NCBI GenBank assembly: GCA_023416995.1
Contig: JAEZGI010000039.1
Location: 1-64,000, forward strand
Reading direction: 5' to 3'
Source of the DNA: Bacteroidota bacterium
GTDB taxonomy: Bacteria; Bacteroidota; Bacteroidia; Chitinophagales; Chitinophagaceae
DNA: 64,000 bases
The notes below the pieces were generated by a model. It was given only the letters and a program-made list of their open reading frames with translations, was not told the origin of the DNA and did not search any database. This document shows positions 52,336-62,216 of the stretch, piece after piece (position 1 is the stretch's first letter; each line of letters starts with the position of its first letter). The translations under genes were made by a program, and so were the position numbers.

Positions 52336-53166
52336 TTAGGTCTGTATCAGGAAATCATCTGCGTCGTTCAAAAATGGTAATTTCTTTCTTATTTCCTGTA
52401 AAACAGTTTTATCTAGTGTTGTGGTATGTACATCTTCTTTATGTTGCATGGTATATAAGATGGTGCCCATAGGGTCAATAACCATGGTATCGCCGCTGTG
52501 GTAAATTTCATGACCATCGTTACCTACCCGGTTCACGCCCACTACATAGGCCTGGTTTTCGATGGCCCGCGCCTGCAACAGTGTTTTCCATGCATGAGCC
52601 CTTCGTTCGGGCCAGTTTGCGACATAAACCAATACATCGTATTCCGGTATCTTGCCGGATCGTTCTGTGGGCGGCACCCTCGCCTGGTCAAAAGCGCTTT
52701 CTGATTGTCGCGCCCATACAGGGAAACGAAGATCGTAACAAACCTGGAGATTCAGTTTCCAGCCTTTCACAGAGGCAATCAATCTTCTTGAACCCGCTGT
52801 AAATGGCACATCCTCTCCGGCATAAGCAAACAGGTGACGTTTATCGTAATGGCCCATCTGTCCATTTGGCAACATCCAGATAAGCCGGTTAAAAAACCGG
52901 CTGTTTTCTTCGATGATGAGGCTTCCCGTAATTATGAGGCGTTTTTGTGCTGCAAGCCGTTTCATCCATTGCAACGTGGGGCCATCCATCTGTTCAGCAA
53001 GCGCAGAAGCATTCATGCTGAAACCGGTGTTAAACATTTCTGGCAGAACAACTACTTCGCAACCTGGCGGTAACGCACCAATCCGTTCGGCAAACATGTT
53101 GAGATTCTGCTCTTTATTTTCCCAAAAAAGATCCGCCTGTATTGTGGTGATGTTGAGTGTAGACAT
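52336..53166 (-). CDS. Carbon-nitrogen hydrolase (omega-amidase/nitrilase type)
   Basis: A 276-residue nitrilase-superfamily enzyme with the Glu43-Lys109-Cys143 triad: PEMFNTGFSMN, YDKRHLFAYAGE and QVCYDLRFPVW. The layout matches YafV/omega-amidase, which hydrolyses 2-oxoglutaramate-type amides in metabolite repair. I chose the internal ATG at 53166 over 53175. It precedes nagA by 9 bp. Confidence 0.93.
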   Translation of the reverse strand: MSTLNITTIQADLFWENKEQNLNMFAERIGALPPGCEVVVLPEMFNTGFSMNASALAEQMDGPTLQWMKRLAAQKRLIITGSLIIEENSRFFNRLIWMLPNGQMGHYDKRHLFAYAGEDVPFTAGSRRLIASVKGWKLNLQVCYDLRFPVWARQSESAFDQARVPPTERSGKIPEYDVLVYVANWPERRAHAWKTLLQARAIENQAYVVGVNRVGNDGHEIYHSGDTMVIDPMGTILYTMQHKEDVHTTTLDKTVLQEIRKKLPFLNDADDFLIQT

Positions 53167-53311
53167 TTGTATCAACTAAATCTAAAATTAGTTCTTTATC
53201 GCAAGCGGCGGATGAAATGCACACTGGAAGCAGTTAAACAACACATTAAAAATAGGACACCCGCTCAGGGCAACCCGTTTTTTTTCTTATTTTGGCCGCC
53301 CCACGGCTGAA

Positions 53312-54001
53312 ATGAAGGAAAATTATTATACCATACTTGGTGTTAGTCGCGACGCTTCCGAAGATGAAGTCAGGAAAGCATACCGCAAGCTGGCGCTGAA
53401 GTATCATCCTGACCGTAACAAGCCAGGCGATAAAGTTTCCGAAGCCAGGTTTCGTGAAATCGTTGAAGCATATCATGTACTGGCCGATAAAAACCGGCGC
53501 ATATTGTACGATTACGATCTTAAGAAAGGGATTCCCAAAACAACTCAGATCACGCGGCCAGCCAGGCCAGCAACAACCAATACAACTTCTCGTCCGGAGC
53601 CTCTAACCGCCTCAGCTATCTGGAATAAGGCGCATAAAATAAGATCAGAGGTTGATACTACCGCTAACAAATCCCGCATCAAACAACCTGAATTGTTCAA
53701 AGTATTGAACAACCTGCTTAGCCTTAAAAACATTGAAATTCTGCAAACGGCCGGCGACAGGAAAATGAACCGGAAAGTGGTTCAGGATATTATTGGCGCC
53801 TCGCGATATCTCGCACTGCCCTATGTGGAAAGACTCAGTCCAAAACTGGTAAAGGTTGCCGGTGCCGATAACGAACTCATTCTGTCCATTCATTTGAATT
53901 ACCGCAAACGAAAGAACCTTCACCGCTTCATGCAATACCTTCCACTGCTGATCATCTTCTCCATCATATTATTGTTACTGGTTATTCTTAAGATGGCCTG
54001 A
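53312..54001 (+). CDS. J-domain protein with C-terminal membrane anchor
   Basis: A 229-residue protein. An N-terminal DnaJ domain (1-70) has HPD at 32-34 within YHPDRNKPGD, the motif that stimulates the Hsp70 ATPase. A Pro/Thr-rich linker (about 80-110), a helical middle and a single C-terminal TM helix (LLIIFSIILLLLVIL, about 210-226) follow. It should recruit DnaK to the inner face of the membrane. No zinc-finger domain is present, so it is not DnaJ itself. Confidence 0.92.
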   Translation: MKENYYTILGVSRDASEDEVRKAYRKLALKYHPDRNKPGDKVSEARFREIVEAYHVLADKNRRILYDYDLKKGIPKTTQITRPARPATTNTTSRPEPLTASAIWNKAHKIRSEVDTTANKSRIKQPELFKVLNNLLSLKNIEILQTAGDRKMNRKVVQDIIGASRYLALPYVERLSPKLVKVAGADNELILSIHLNYRKRKNLHRFMQYLPLLIIFSIILLLLVILKMA

Positions 54002-54157
54002 CACCAGATAGCGCCGGTTGATCATGCCCAGGCAAATTTTCGTGGGATGGTCTGGAAGTTGTCCCTAAATTTGATAACGCTTCCAATTGATCTAACGAAT
54101 GCTGCCTATTTTCAAATTAAGCCGAAGTGTATATAAGGCCTGATTATTCTCATTCAA

Positions 54158-55558
54158 ATGAAAAAGACTTCTTTCAGAGGCTTTGTCATGTTCTGTCTGT
54201 TATTAACAGGCGAAGCTGCCAGGGCGCAAGTGCTTACCATGGAGGACGCACTTCAGACTGCTGTTGCAAACTACCCTACGATAAGGGCCAAACAAAACTA
54301 CAGGCAAGCCACGGCTGCCAATGAGATGTTGAGCCGGCGCGAAGCTTTGCCAAATCTCACTATTGCTGCACAGCACGATTATGGAACTGTCAATGGGCAG
54401 AATGGACCATTGTATGGATTTGGCGGCTATGGAGTAGCCTCTTCGGGCTTGCCTTTGCCTGATCAAAACTGGAACGCGGCTTTTGGTGCACTTTATCTCG
54501 CCAACCTCAGCTGGGACTTTTTTGCATTCGGACGGGTGCAGCAACGTATAGAAGCTGCCCACGCAGCAACTCAAAGAGAAGAAGCTGATTATAAACAGGA
54601 GATCTTCCAACACCAGGTGCGTGTTGCCGGTGCTTATCTGAACCTGCTCGCGGCTCAACGTATAACAAATTCACAGCGTAACAACCTGCAAAGGGCAGAT
54701 ACGTTTCGGTTAGTGGTAAATACAAGAGCGCTGAACGGTCTTATAGCAGGTGTGGATTCTTCACTTGCCAACGCAGAAATATCGGCTGCAAAAATTCTCC
54801 TCACCCGCGCGATCGATACTGAACAGGAAATGGCTAATCGCCTGGCGGTGTTGATGGGAGTGCCCCATAAAGATTTTGTAACTGATTCGGTTTTTATTAC
54901 CCGCATCCCAACCTTACTGGATGCTGCAACAGATACAGCCATTGTTCATCCTACATTAAACTGGTTCAGCAAAAGAATAGCAGTGAGTGAGGCGCAAACA
55001 AGTTATCTCCGCAAACTCCGGTTACCGGTGTTTTCCTTGTTCAGCGTCTTTCAAACCCGCGGATCAGGATTCGCCGCAAATTATGCCCAGGATCAAACGG
55101 CGTTTACCCATAGTTATCTGAAGGGTATCGACCCTGTACGAAGCAACTACCTTGTAGGAATTGGTGTAACATGGAACCTTACAAGTCCGCTTCGGGTGAG
55201 TCAACAGGTTGCATCGCAACGATTTATTTCGGCAGCATTGCGCGATGAATTTGCATTAGCAGATCAACAGATCAATGCACAAAAAACACTGGCAGAAAAA
55301 AGAATCGAAAACGCGCTTGACAATTATCGCGAAGCGCCGAACCAGGTTAAGGCTGCCCGCGATGCCTATATTCAACGCACAGTGTTATATAAAAACGGAC
55401 TTACAACAATTGTAGATGTGACACAGGCGCTATACGCGCTGAATCGCGCCGAAACGGACCGCGACATTGCATACAATAATGTATGGCAGGCGTTTTTGCT
55501 CAAGGCCGCTGCTGCGGGTGATTTTCAAATGTTTCTTAACGGATTAACCAGGAACTAA
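54158..55558 (+). CDS. TolC family outer membrane efflux protein
   Basis: A 466-residue outer membrane channel with a signal peptide (cut near ARAQ). The OEP repeats are visible: VLTMEDALQTAVANYPTIRAK at the start and YKNGLTTIVDVTQALYALNRAETDRDIAYNNVW near the C-terminus. It is the first gene of a three-gene efflux operon, 6 bp before the RND pump gene. Confidence 0.95.
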   Translation: MKKTSFRGFVMFCLLLTGEAARAQVLTMEDALQTAVANYPTIRAKQNYRQATAANEMLSRREALPNLTIAAQHDYGTVNGQNGPLYGFGGYGVASSGLPLPDQNWNAAFGALYLANLSWDFFAFGRVQQRIEAAHAATQREEADYKQEIFQHQVRVAGAYLNLLAAQRITNSQRNNLQRADTFRLVVNTRALNGLIAGVDSSLANAEISAAKILLTRAIDTEQEMANRLAVLMGVPHKDFVTDSVFITRIPTLLDAATDTAIVHPTLNWFSKRIAVSEAQTSYLRKLRLPVFSLFSVFQTRGSGFAANYAQDQTAFTHSYLKGIDPVRSNYLVGIGVTWNLTSPLRVSQQVASQRFISAALRDEFALADQQINAQKTLAEKRIENALDNYREAPNQVKAARDAYIQRTVLYKNGLTTIVDVTQALYALNRAETDRDIAYNNVWQAFLLKAAAAGDFQMFLNGLTRN

Positions 55559-55564
55559 CTTATT

Positions 55565-58500
55565 ATGGGTCTAATAAAATCAGCGCTCCGAAAACCAATC
55601 TCCGTACTGGTGCTTGTTGCCGGGATCCTTTTTTTTGGAATCAACGCTGTAAAAAATATCAAGGTTGACATCTTCCCGGCGATGAATCTGCCGGTGATCT
55701 ACATATCCCACCCATTTGGCGGATACACCCCTACACAAATGGAAGCATTGTTTGGAAAACAATATGTGAACATCCTTCTGTTCGTAAACGGGATCAAATC
55801 AATCGAAACAAAAAACATCCAGGGTCTCACCCTGATGAAACTAACGTTTTATCCCACCACCAACATGGCGCAGGCAGCGGCAGAATTATCCGCATTCTGT
55901 AATCGTGTCCAGGCGGTGTTCCCCCAAGGGTCCAACCCACCCTTTATTATCCGTTTTGATGCTTCCACACTACCCGTGGGCCAGTTGGTTTTAAGCAGCC
56001 CAACGCGATCGAACAACGAGCTGGCCGATATGGCAAACACGTATGTGCGATCATCTTTTACCTCTATTCCCGGGCTGGTTGCCGCACCGCCATTTGGGGG
56101 CAACGTCCGCACCATACTCATTAAAGCCGATCCGACATTATTACGTGCCCATAACTTATCGCCCGATCAATTGGTTGAAGCGTTAAAACTCAATAACCAG
56201 ACGGCGCCCTCGGGAAACGTTCGTATTGGTGATTATAATTACCTCACGCCAACCAACACACTCATTAAAAATGTCAAAGATTTTGGAGAAATCCCCATCT
56301 TCAAAGGCGGGGTACAGAATCTCTATTTAAAAGATGTAGCAGTAGTTGAAGACGGGGCTGATATTACCACGGGATATGCTTTGGTGAATGGGAAGCGGTC
56401 AGTATACCTGAATGTTGCCAAATCGGCCGATGCAAGCACCTGGGAGGTTGTGCAAAATCTTAAAGCAAGTATACCGCGTTTCCAGGCACTGTTACCGGAA
56501 GATGTGAAGCTCTCATATGAGTTTGATCAGAGTGCTTATGTAATGAATGCAGTAGAAAGCCTGATGGTTGAAGGGGCTATTGGTGCCATCCTCACGGGCC
56601 TGATGGTACTCATGTTCCTCGGTGATGCAAGAGGCGCTTTGATTGTGATACTTACCATTCCCGCTTCAATTATTGCGGGGGTTTTGTTCCTCCAGCTATT
56701 CGGCCAAACCATCAACATTATGACACTGAGTGGTCTTGCGCTGGCAATTGGAATCCTGGTAGACGAATCAACAGTTACGATCGAAAACATCCACCAACAC
56801 TTTGATATGGGGAAACCCAAGGCGCTGGCTATCTGGGATGCATGTAAGGAAATAGCTTTTCCAAAACTGCTGATCCTGTTTTGTATCCTGGCGGTGTTTG
56901 CTCCCGCTTTTACAATGACAGGTATACCAGGATCACTGTTTTTACCACTCGCATTGGCAATAGCATTTGCGATGGTTACTTCCTACCTGCTGTCGCAAAC
57001 CTTTGTTCCTATAATGGCGAACTGGATCATGCGAAACAAACATGCTGAACGACCAGCCAGCGATTTCATCGGACAGGCAAGCGAAACCATAGAAAAGCAG
57101 CATTTGGCTGAACGCCTGGATGCCGACGGTGATGGAAAGATTTCCCGCTTTGAACGTATACGCGCCGGGTTCCTGCGTTTGTTACAAAGGATGATGCCTT
57201 ACAAGAAACCGATTGTGGCTGCTTACCTGCTTTTTTCGGTTGCGGCTGTTGTTTTCTTTTTGTCTAACACCGGCCGGGATGTATTGCCAAGAGTAAATTC
57301 CGGTCAATTTCAACTAAGATTGAAAGCACCCGACGGTACACGTGTTGAGCGAACAGAACAAAAATTGGTACAGGCGATCGATGAGCTGGAAAAACTGATT
57401 GGCAAACAAAACATTGGAATCACATCTGCATATGTAGGTTCACATCCGGGGCTGTTTTCAGTAAGTCCCATCTATCTTTTTACAAGCGGTCCGCATGAAG
57501 CTGTTTTGCAGGTGAGTCTTGCTAAAGGATATCATGAAGATATGGACGATTTGAAAGAACGCTACCGCCTGCGTTTAAAAGAGGTAATGCCAGATGTGAA
57601 CCTTTCATTCGAACCTATTGAACTAACCGATAAAATCCTTAGCCAGGGATCACCATCACCTATAGAAATCCGTTTGGCAGGAAGAAATAAAAAACAAAAT
57701 GAGACTTATGCATTCAAGATAATTGAAGAGCTCAAAAAAATTCCTTACCTGCGCGATGTTCAGATAGCACAGTCAATAAAATATCCTTCGCTGAATATTA
57801 ATATAGATCGAATCCGAGCCGCACAATTGGGTGTTGATGTTTCTGATATCTCCCGGTCTCTGATTGCCTCTACCTCATCATCACGGTACACCGACAAAAA
57901 TCAGTGGATAGATGAGAAAGCAAATCTTACTTACAGTGTGCAGGTGATGATACCGGAAAACCAGATGAACAGCGTAGACAATATCGGCCAGATACCGATA
58001 CTGCGTAATCAGACCAGACCCGTTTTGAGTGATGTGGCAACCATCACTCGTGACACAACCTATGGCGAGAATGACAACCTGGGTTCAATTCCTTTTTTAT
58101 CGGTTACCGCTAATCTTCATGAAAAAGATCTGGGTACAGCTACCGTAGCTGTCCAGGAGGCTATAAAAAATCTCGGTGAATTACCCCGGGGTCTGACAAT
58201 GGAAACTGTGGGACTAAGCACGGTATTAACGCAAACACTTGATAGCCTTCAATCGGGATTGCTGGTGGCAATACTTGTGATCTTCCTGATGCTGGCCGCT
58301 AATTTCCAGTCTTTCAAAGTATCGTTCGTGATCCTTACTACGATCCCGGCGGTAGTACTGGGTGCGCTTGTTATGCTAAAACTTACCGGGTCAACGCTCA
58401 ACCTGCAATCTTATATGGGTATCATTATGTCGGTGGGTGTATCTATCGCAAATGCAGTATTGCTGATAACCAACGCAGAGCATTTGCGCAGGTTATCTGG

Positions 58501-58789
58501 TGACGCTTTTGCCGCAGCGCGTGAAGCAGCGGCATTGCGCCTCCGGCCAATATTAATGACGAGTCTTGCCATGGTGGTTGGTATGATCCCAATGGCTACA
58601 GGACTTGGCGAAGGCGGCGACCAGTCATCACCACTCGCTAGGGCGGTTATAGGAGGTCTCATTGCATCCACATTTGCAACCCTGATTGTATTGCCCCTTG
58701 TATTTGCATGGGTGCTGAAAAAAGCAAGTATTGTATCCGTGTCGCTCGATCCTGAAGACAAGGAAAGTAAATTTTATGTTGGTAAATAA
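55565..58789 (+). CDS. RND efflux transporter permease
   Basis: A 1074-residue pump of the AcrB/CusA superfamily with twelve TM helices and two large periplasmic domains. The proton-relay Asp is in GLALAIGILVDESTVTIENI (TM4 region). In the cytoplasmic loop between TM6 and TM7 (residues 519-530) the sequence DADGDGKISRFE fits a canonical EF-hand calcium loop (D-x-D-x-D-G-x-I-x-x-x-E), an insertion unusual for this family. Flanked by TolC and adaptor genes. Cargo is unknown; it looks closer to the hydrophobe/lipid-type RND pumps than to metal pumps. Confidence 0.95.
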   Translation: MGLIKSALRKPISVLVLVAGILFFGINAVKNIKVDIFPAMNLPVIYISHPFGGYTPTQMEALFGKQYVNILLFVNGIKSIETKNIQGLTLMKLTFYPTTNMAQAAAELSAFCNRVQAVFPQGSNPPFIIRFDASTLPVGQLVLSSPTRSNNELADMANTYVRSSFTSIPGLVAAPPFGGNVRTILIKADPTLLRAHNLSPDQLVEALKLNNQTAPSGNVRIGDYNYLTPTNTLIKNVKDFGEIPIFKGGVQNLYLKDVAVVEDGADITTGYALVNGKRSVYLNVAKSADASTWEVVQNLKASIPRFQALLPEDVKLSYEFDQSAYVMNAVESLMVEGAIGAILTGLMVLMFLGDARGALIVILTIPASIIAGVLFLQLFGQTINIMTLSGLALAIGILVDESTVTIENIHQHFDMGKPKALAIWDACKEIAFPKLLILFCILAVFAPAFTMTGIPGSLFLPLALAIAFAMVTSYLLSQTFVPIMANWIMRNKHAERPASDFIGQASETIEKQHLAERLDADGDGKISRFERIRAGFLRLLQRMMPYKKPIVAAYLLFSVAAVVFFLSNTGRDVLPRVNSGQFQLRLKAPDGTRVERTEQKLVQAIDELEKLIGKQNIGITSAYVGSHPGLFSVSPIYLFTSGPHEAVLQVSLAKGYHEDMDDLKERYRLRLKEVMPDVNLSFEPIELTDKILSQGSPSPIEIRLAGRNKKQNETYAFKIIEELKKIPYLRDVQIAQSIKYPSLNINIDRIRAAQLGVDVSDISRSLIASTSSSRYTDKNQWIDEKANLTYSVQVMIPENQMNSVDNIGQIPILRNQTRPVLSDVATITRDTTYGENDNLGSIPFLSVTANLHEKDLGTATVAVQEAIKNLGELPRGLTMETVGLSTVLTQTLDSLQSGLLVAILVIFLMLAANFQSFKVSFVILTTIPAVVLGALVMLKLTGSTLNLQSYMGIIMSVGVSIANAVLLITNAEHLRRLSGDAFAAAREAAALRLRPILMTSLAMVVGMIPMATGLGEGGDQSSPLARAVIGGLIASTFATLIVLPLVFAWVLKKASIVSVSLDPEDKESKFYVGK

Positions 58790-58804
58790 GATATTTTAAA
58801 AGAT

Positions 58805-59932
58805 ATGATGAACAATATCACCAGGCTCACAATTGCTGCGCTGATTTTAACGATGAATGTTTCCTGCGATTCATCAGAAGCAAAAACAAAAGAAAAGAAT
58901 GAAAATCCGCAGCAGGAAGCTCCGGCGGTTAGCCGTGCCCGTGAGGTTCAGGTTGTCCGGAAAGATAAATTGTCAACCTCGTTCAAAACGCCGGGAGAGC
59001 TTTTGGCGTTTCAGCAGGTGGATTTGTACGCCCGGGAAGTGAGTTATGTAAAAAAGCTTTATGTAGACGTAGGCAGCACTGTTAAAGCCGGTCAATTGCT
59101 GGTAACCATGGATGCACCGGAAATAAGTCAAAGACTGGCCGGAGCAGAATCGAGAGTAAAATCCCAGGAGGCTGTTTACACTGCTGCGAGATCAAATTAT
59201 GATCGTTTGTTTGAAACCAGCAAAACGCCAGGCACAATTTCGCCAAACGATCTTGAGCAGGCGGAATCAAGACGAAATGCAGAACTTGCAAACCTTGAAG
59301 CTGCAAGATCAGCATTACGCGAAGTCGGCATCACGAGGGGCTACCTGGAAGTGAGAGCGCCTTTCAACGGCGTTATCACTGCGCGTAATATTAATCCTGG
59401 CGCTTATGTAGGTCCGGCCGGAAAAGGTTCAGAATCGCCGATGTTCACCATCCAGCAACAGGATAAACTTCGGCTGGTGGTTTCTGTTCCTGAAGCGTAT
59501 ACAGGTTTTCTCAGGATGGGCGATGAGATAAGTTTCTCCGTAAAGGCCCTGCCTGATCAAAGATTTAAAGCCAGGATAGCCAGACTGGCCGGTGCGTTGG
59601 ATCTTCGCCTCCGGGCAGAAAGGGTTGAGATGGATGTTATCAATACCACCAAACGGTTGTTACCGGGAATGATTGCTGAGGTGACTATCCCAATGCCTGC
59701 CCGCGACAGTTCATTTATTGTTGCAAGAACCGCGGTTGTGAGTTCACAGGAAAAGGTTTTTGTGATCCGCGTAAACAACAACAAGGCCGAATGGGTAGAG
59801 GTTGAGAAAGGCCGCAACATTGATGATCGCACAGAGGTATTTGGCAAGTTGAACGAAGGTGACCTGGTCATCGTGGAGGCTAACGAGGAAATAAGAAATG
59901 GAAGTGAGGTGGAGGTAAAACAGGGCAAATAA
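58805..59932 (+). CDS. RND efflux periplasmic adaptor (membrane fusion protein)
   Basis: A 375-residue lipoprotein (Cys21 in TMNVSCDSS). It has a lipoyl-like domain (DLYAREVSYVKKLYVDVGSTVKAGQLLVTMDAPE, about 75-105), a coiled-coil hairpin (about 110-165) and YLEVRAPFNGVITARNINPGAYV, then a beta-barrel. It connects the RND pump to TolC. It is the last gene in the operon, 15 bp after the pump. Confidence 0.95.
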   Translation: MMNNITRLTIAALILTMNVSCDSSEAKTKEKNENPQQEAPAVSRAREVQVVRKDKLSTSFKTPGELLAFQQVDLYAREVSYVKKLYVDVGSTVKAGQLLVTMDAPEISQRLAGAESRVKSQEAVYTAARSNYDRLFETSKTPGTISPNDLEQAESRRNAELANLEAARSALREVGITRGYLEVRAPFNGVITARNINPGAYVGPAGKGSESPMFTIQQQDKLRLVVSVPEAYTGFLRMGDEISFSVKALPDQRFKARIARLAGALDLRLRAERVEMDVINTTKRLLPGMIAEVTIPMPARDSSFIVARTAVVSSQEKVFVIRVNNNKAEWVEVEKGRNIDDRTEVFGKLNEGDLVIVEANEEIRNGSEVEVKQGK

Positions 59933-60012
59933 GCCGGTCCTGCAGGAAGTATTACTTCGTTCCGGTGGTTAGGATCCACGGATTGGTTGAAGTTTTTGAC
60001 CGATGCCTGGAT

Positions 60013-60555
60013 TTATTTCCCGGTCATTTTGCGAAGGAAGTCGTTGATCAGATCGCGTTCAAAACCGCGCTGTAACAGGAAATCCTGTACTTTCTTTTTC
60101 TTGACAAAGATGTTTTTTTCTTTGCGGACACTATCGAGTCTGTCGGATGCGAGTTTTGCAAATACGGCATCATACTGATCATCATCGATGGCGGTGAGGC
60201 CTTTCCGGATATTATAAGGACTGACCCCTTTCTTTTTAAGTTCGTAGGTGATTTTTACGCGGCCCCATTGCTTCATCCGGAATTTGCCACGTGCAAATTG
60301 CTGCGCATAACGTTCCTCGTTCAGATAGTTTTCTTCGATCAGCTTCGAGATCAATTCTTCCACATCCGACTGCCACAGCCCGAGCGAATACAATTTTTCT
60401 TTGACTTCACTATGGCATCTTTCCTGGTAGGCGCAGTAATGTTTCAGCTTCTGAAAAGCCTGGTCCGGAGTTACCGATCCTTTTGATTTTTGTTGAAAAT
60501 GACTGAATTTCCTGTTTTCTTCCAAGATGCTGTTTGTTTGAAACAAAGTTAGCAC
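60013..60555 (-). CDS. recX: Regulatory protein RecX
   Basis: A 180-residue RecX, which modulates RecA filaments. It has tandem three-helix repeats: YCAYQERCHSEVKEKLYSLGLWQSDVEELISKLIEENYLNEERYAQQFARGKFRMKQWGRVKITYELKKKGVSPYNIRKGL. The N-terminal 25 residues may be shorter if a downstream start is used. recA is not in the window. Convergent with the efflux operon and divergent from dnaN. Confidence 0.93.
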   Translation of the reverse strand: MLTLFQTNSILEENRKFSHFQQKSKGSVTPDQAFQKLKHYCAYQERCHSEVKEKLYSLGLWQSDVEELISKLIEENYLNEERYAQQFARGKFRMKQWGRVKITYELKKKGVSPYNIRKGLTAIDDDQYDAVFAKLASDRLDSVRKEKNIFVKKKKVQDFLLQRGFERDLINDFLRKMTGK

Positions 60556-60617
60556 AATTGGGTGCCGGTGAACGGTATTTTAGCGTCGTAGATTAGTTAT
60601 CAAGACCTTAATATGAT

Positions 60618-60637
60618 AAACTAAAAATCATTAGTTT
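60618..60637. repeat. Inverted repeat in the dnaN promoter region
   Basis: AAACTAA and TTAGTTT are a perfect 7-bp inverted repeat with a 6-nt spacer; the right arm overlaps TAGTTTCG, a TAnnTTCG-type -7 candidate, 19 nt before the dnaN start. It could be an operator or an RNA hairpin. Confidence 0.4.
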
Positions 60638-60657
60638 CGCTCCAAACCACGTGAAAA

Positions 60658-61773
60658 ATGAAGTTTATTGTCTCTTCCTCGGCCCTTTTGAAACAACTGC
60701 AGCAAATCAGTGGAGTGATCAATGCCAACACAGTGTTGCCGATCCTGGAAGATTTTCTATTTGATATCGATAAAAATACCCTGACCGTAGTAGCCACCGA
60801 TCTTGAAACCGTGATGAAAGTTCAGATGGAGATCGAAGCAAGAGAAAATGGAAGAGTTTGTATTCCCGCTAAAATCCTGATAGACTCTCTCAAAAACATA
60901 CCAGATCAACCGCTTACTTTCAATATCGACAAAAACTACGGTATTGAAATCACCAGCGATAACGGTAAGTATAAAGTGATGGGTGAAAATCCTGATAATT
61001 TTCCAAAGGAGCCCGTCAGCGATGATACCTCATCATTCACCATTTCTTCTTCAGGACTGGTTACTGCTATCAATAAGACCCTTTTTGCGGTTTCAAGCGA
61101 TGATCTTCGTCCGGCTATGACGGGCGTATATTTTGAAATGGATAAAAAGGGAATCCAGTTTGTCGCGACCGATGCGCATCGCCTGGTTCGTTACAAACGC
61201 ACGGATGTGAGCTGTCCCCGCACAGAATCGCTCATTGTTCCAAAGAAGCCATTGAACCTTTTGAAAACGGCCCTGCCCGATAATGAAGATGAACTTACAA
61301 TAAGTTATAACAGCAACCACCTTTTTGTAAAACACGGAACCACACAGATGAGCTGCCGGCTGATCGATGCCCGGTTCCCTGACTATAAGGTGGTGATACC
61401 TGCCGACAATCCATACAAACTCACTGTCAACAAAAATGATTTCCAGGGTGCACTGCGCCGGGTGAGTATCTTCAGTAATAAGAGTACCAACCAGGTAGTA
61501 TTAAACATCCAGGGAAGCGAACTGCAACTGGCCGCTCAGGATGTTGACTTCAGCTTTGAAGGAACCGAGCGCATGAAATGCCAGTATGATGGTGAAGATC
61601 TCCAGATAGCATTTAATGCAAAATTCCTGATAGAGCTGTTGCATGCTGCCGATACACCGGAAATAAATGTAGAGCTTTCTACTTCTACCAAAGCAGGCAT
61701 CATAAAGCCATCTGACCAGGACGAAAACGAAGAACTGATGATGTTGGTGATGCCGCTGATGCTTAATAACTAG
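60658..61773 (+). CDS. dnaN: DNA polymerase III sliding clamp (beta subunit)
   Basis: A 371-residue clamp with three structurally alike domains, starting MKFIVSSSALLKQLQQISGVINANTVLPILEDFLF and including FVATDAHRLVRYKRTDV in domain 2 and the C-terminal LMLVMPLMLNN that binds clamp partners. It is not next to dnaA or recF here, as is common in Bacteroidota. A DUF2007 gene follows after 2 bp. Confidence 0.97.
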   Translation: MKFIVSSSALLKQLQQISGVINANTVLPILEDFLFDIDKNTLTVVATDLETVMKVQMEIEARENGRVCIPAKILIDSLKNIPDQPLTFNIDKNYGIEITSDNGKYKVMGENPDNFPKEPVSDDTSSFTISSSGLVTAINKTLFAVSSDDLRPAMTGVYFEMDKKGIQFVATDAHRLVRYKRTDVSCPRTESLIVPKKPLNLLKTALPDNEDELTISYNSNHLFVKHGTTQMSCRLIDARFPDYKVVIPADNPYKLTVNKNDFQGALRRVSIFSNKSTNQVVLNIQGSELQLAAQDVDFSFEGTERMKCQYDGEDLQIAFNAKFLIELLHAADTPEINVELSTSTKAGIIKPSDQDENEELMMLVMPLMLNN

Positions 61774-61775
61774 AA

Positions 61776-62177
61776 TTGTTTACACAAGTTCGTTCATACG
61801 ACAACTACATTCCAGCCAACATGATCTTATCAAGGTTGGAACAGGAGGGTATAAAAGCGTATCTGCAGGACGAGCATACCGTAACCATAGATCCCATTAT
61901 ATCCAACGCGATCGGCGGTATCAAACTGATGGTTTTTACCGATCAGCTGTCGCGGGCCCTTGAGTTAATCAATGGCTTCGAAGAGGCTTACAAAAAGGCG
62001 GGCGCCTGCCCGGCCTGTCATTCAACAAATGTGCGTTTCCTGATCGAACCTGAAACAAGCCGAAACTGGTTTCGCAGCCTGGTAGACAAGTTCAGCGGCA
62101 CATACGGCACCGGCTCCAAAGGAATTTACCACTGTTATGATTGTGGTAATGAGTTCAGTGAGCTTTGGCGGGACTAA
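61776..62177 (+). CDS. DUF2007 domain protein with zinc ribbon
   Basis: A 133-residue protein from a TTG start (MFTQVRSYDNYIPANMILSRLEQEGIKAYL), a DUF2007 N-terminal domain (about 1-70). A C-terminal zinc-ribbon-like part has two CxxC pairs (C78/C81 and C120/C123). No ATG gives the full domain, so TTG is favoured. It lies 2 bp after dnaN. Function unknown. Confidence 0.85.
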   Translation: MFTQVRSYDNYIPANMILSRLEQEGIKAYLQDEHTVTIDPIISNAIGGIKLMVFTDQLSRALELINGFEEAYKKAGACPACHSTNVRFLIEPETSRNWFRSLVDKFSGTYGTGSKGIYHCYDCGNEFSELWRD

Positions 62178-62216
62178 TCAAAATGCTTAAATTAGAAGTA
62201 TAAGCGATTGCCTGTT

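Noticed and set aside
59945..59960. Palindrome GAAGTATTACTTC between the adaptor and recX genes
   Set aside because: It has a one-base loop and no T-run, so it cannot be a standard terminator, and there is no promoter to regulate between the convergent genes.
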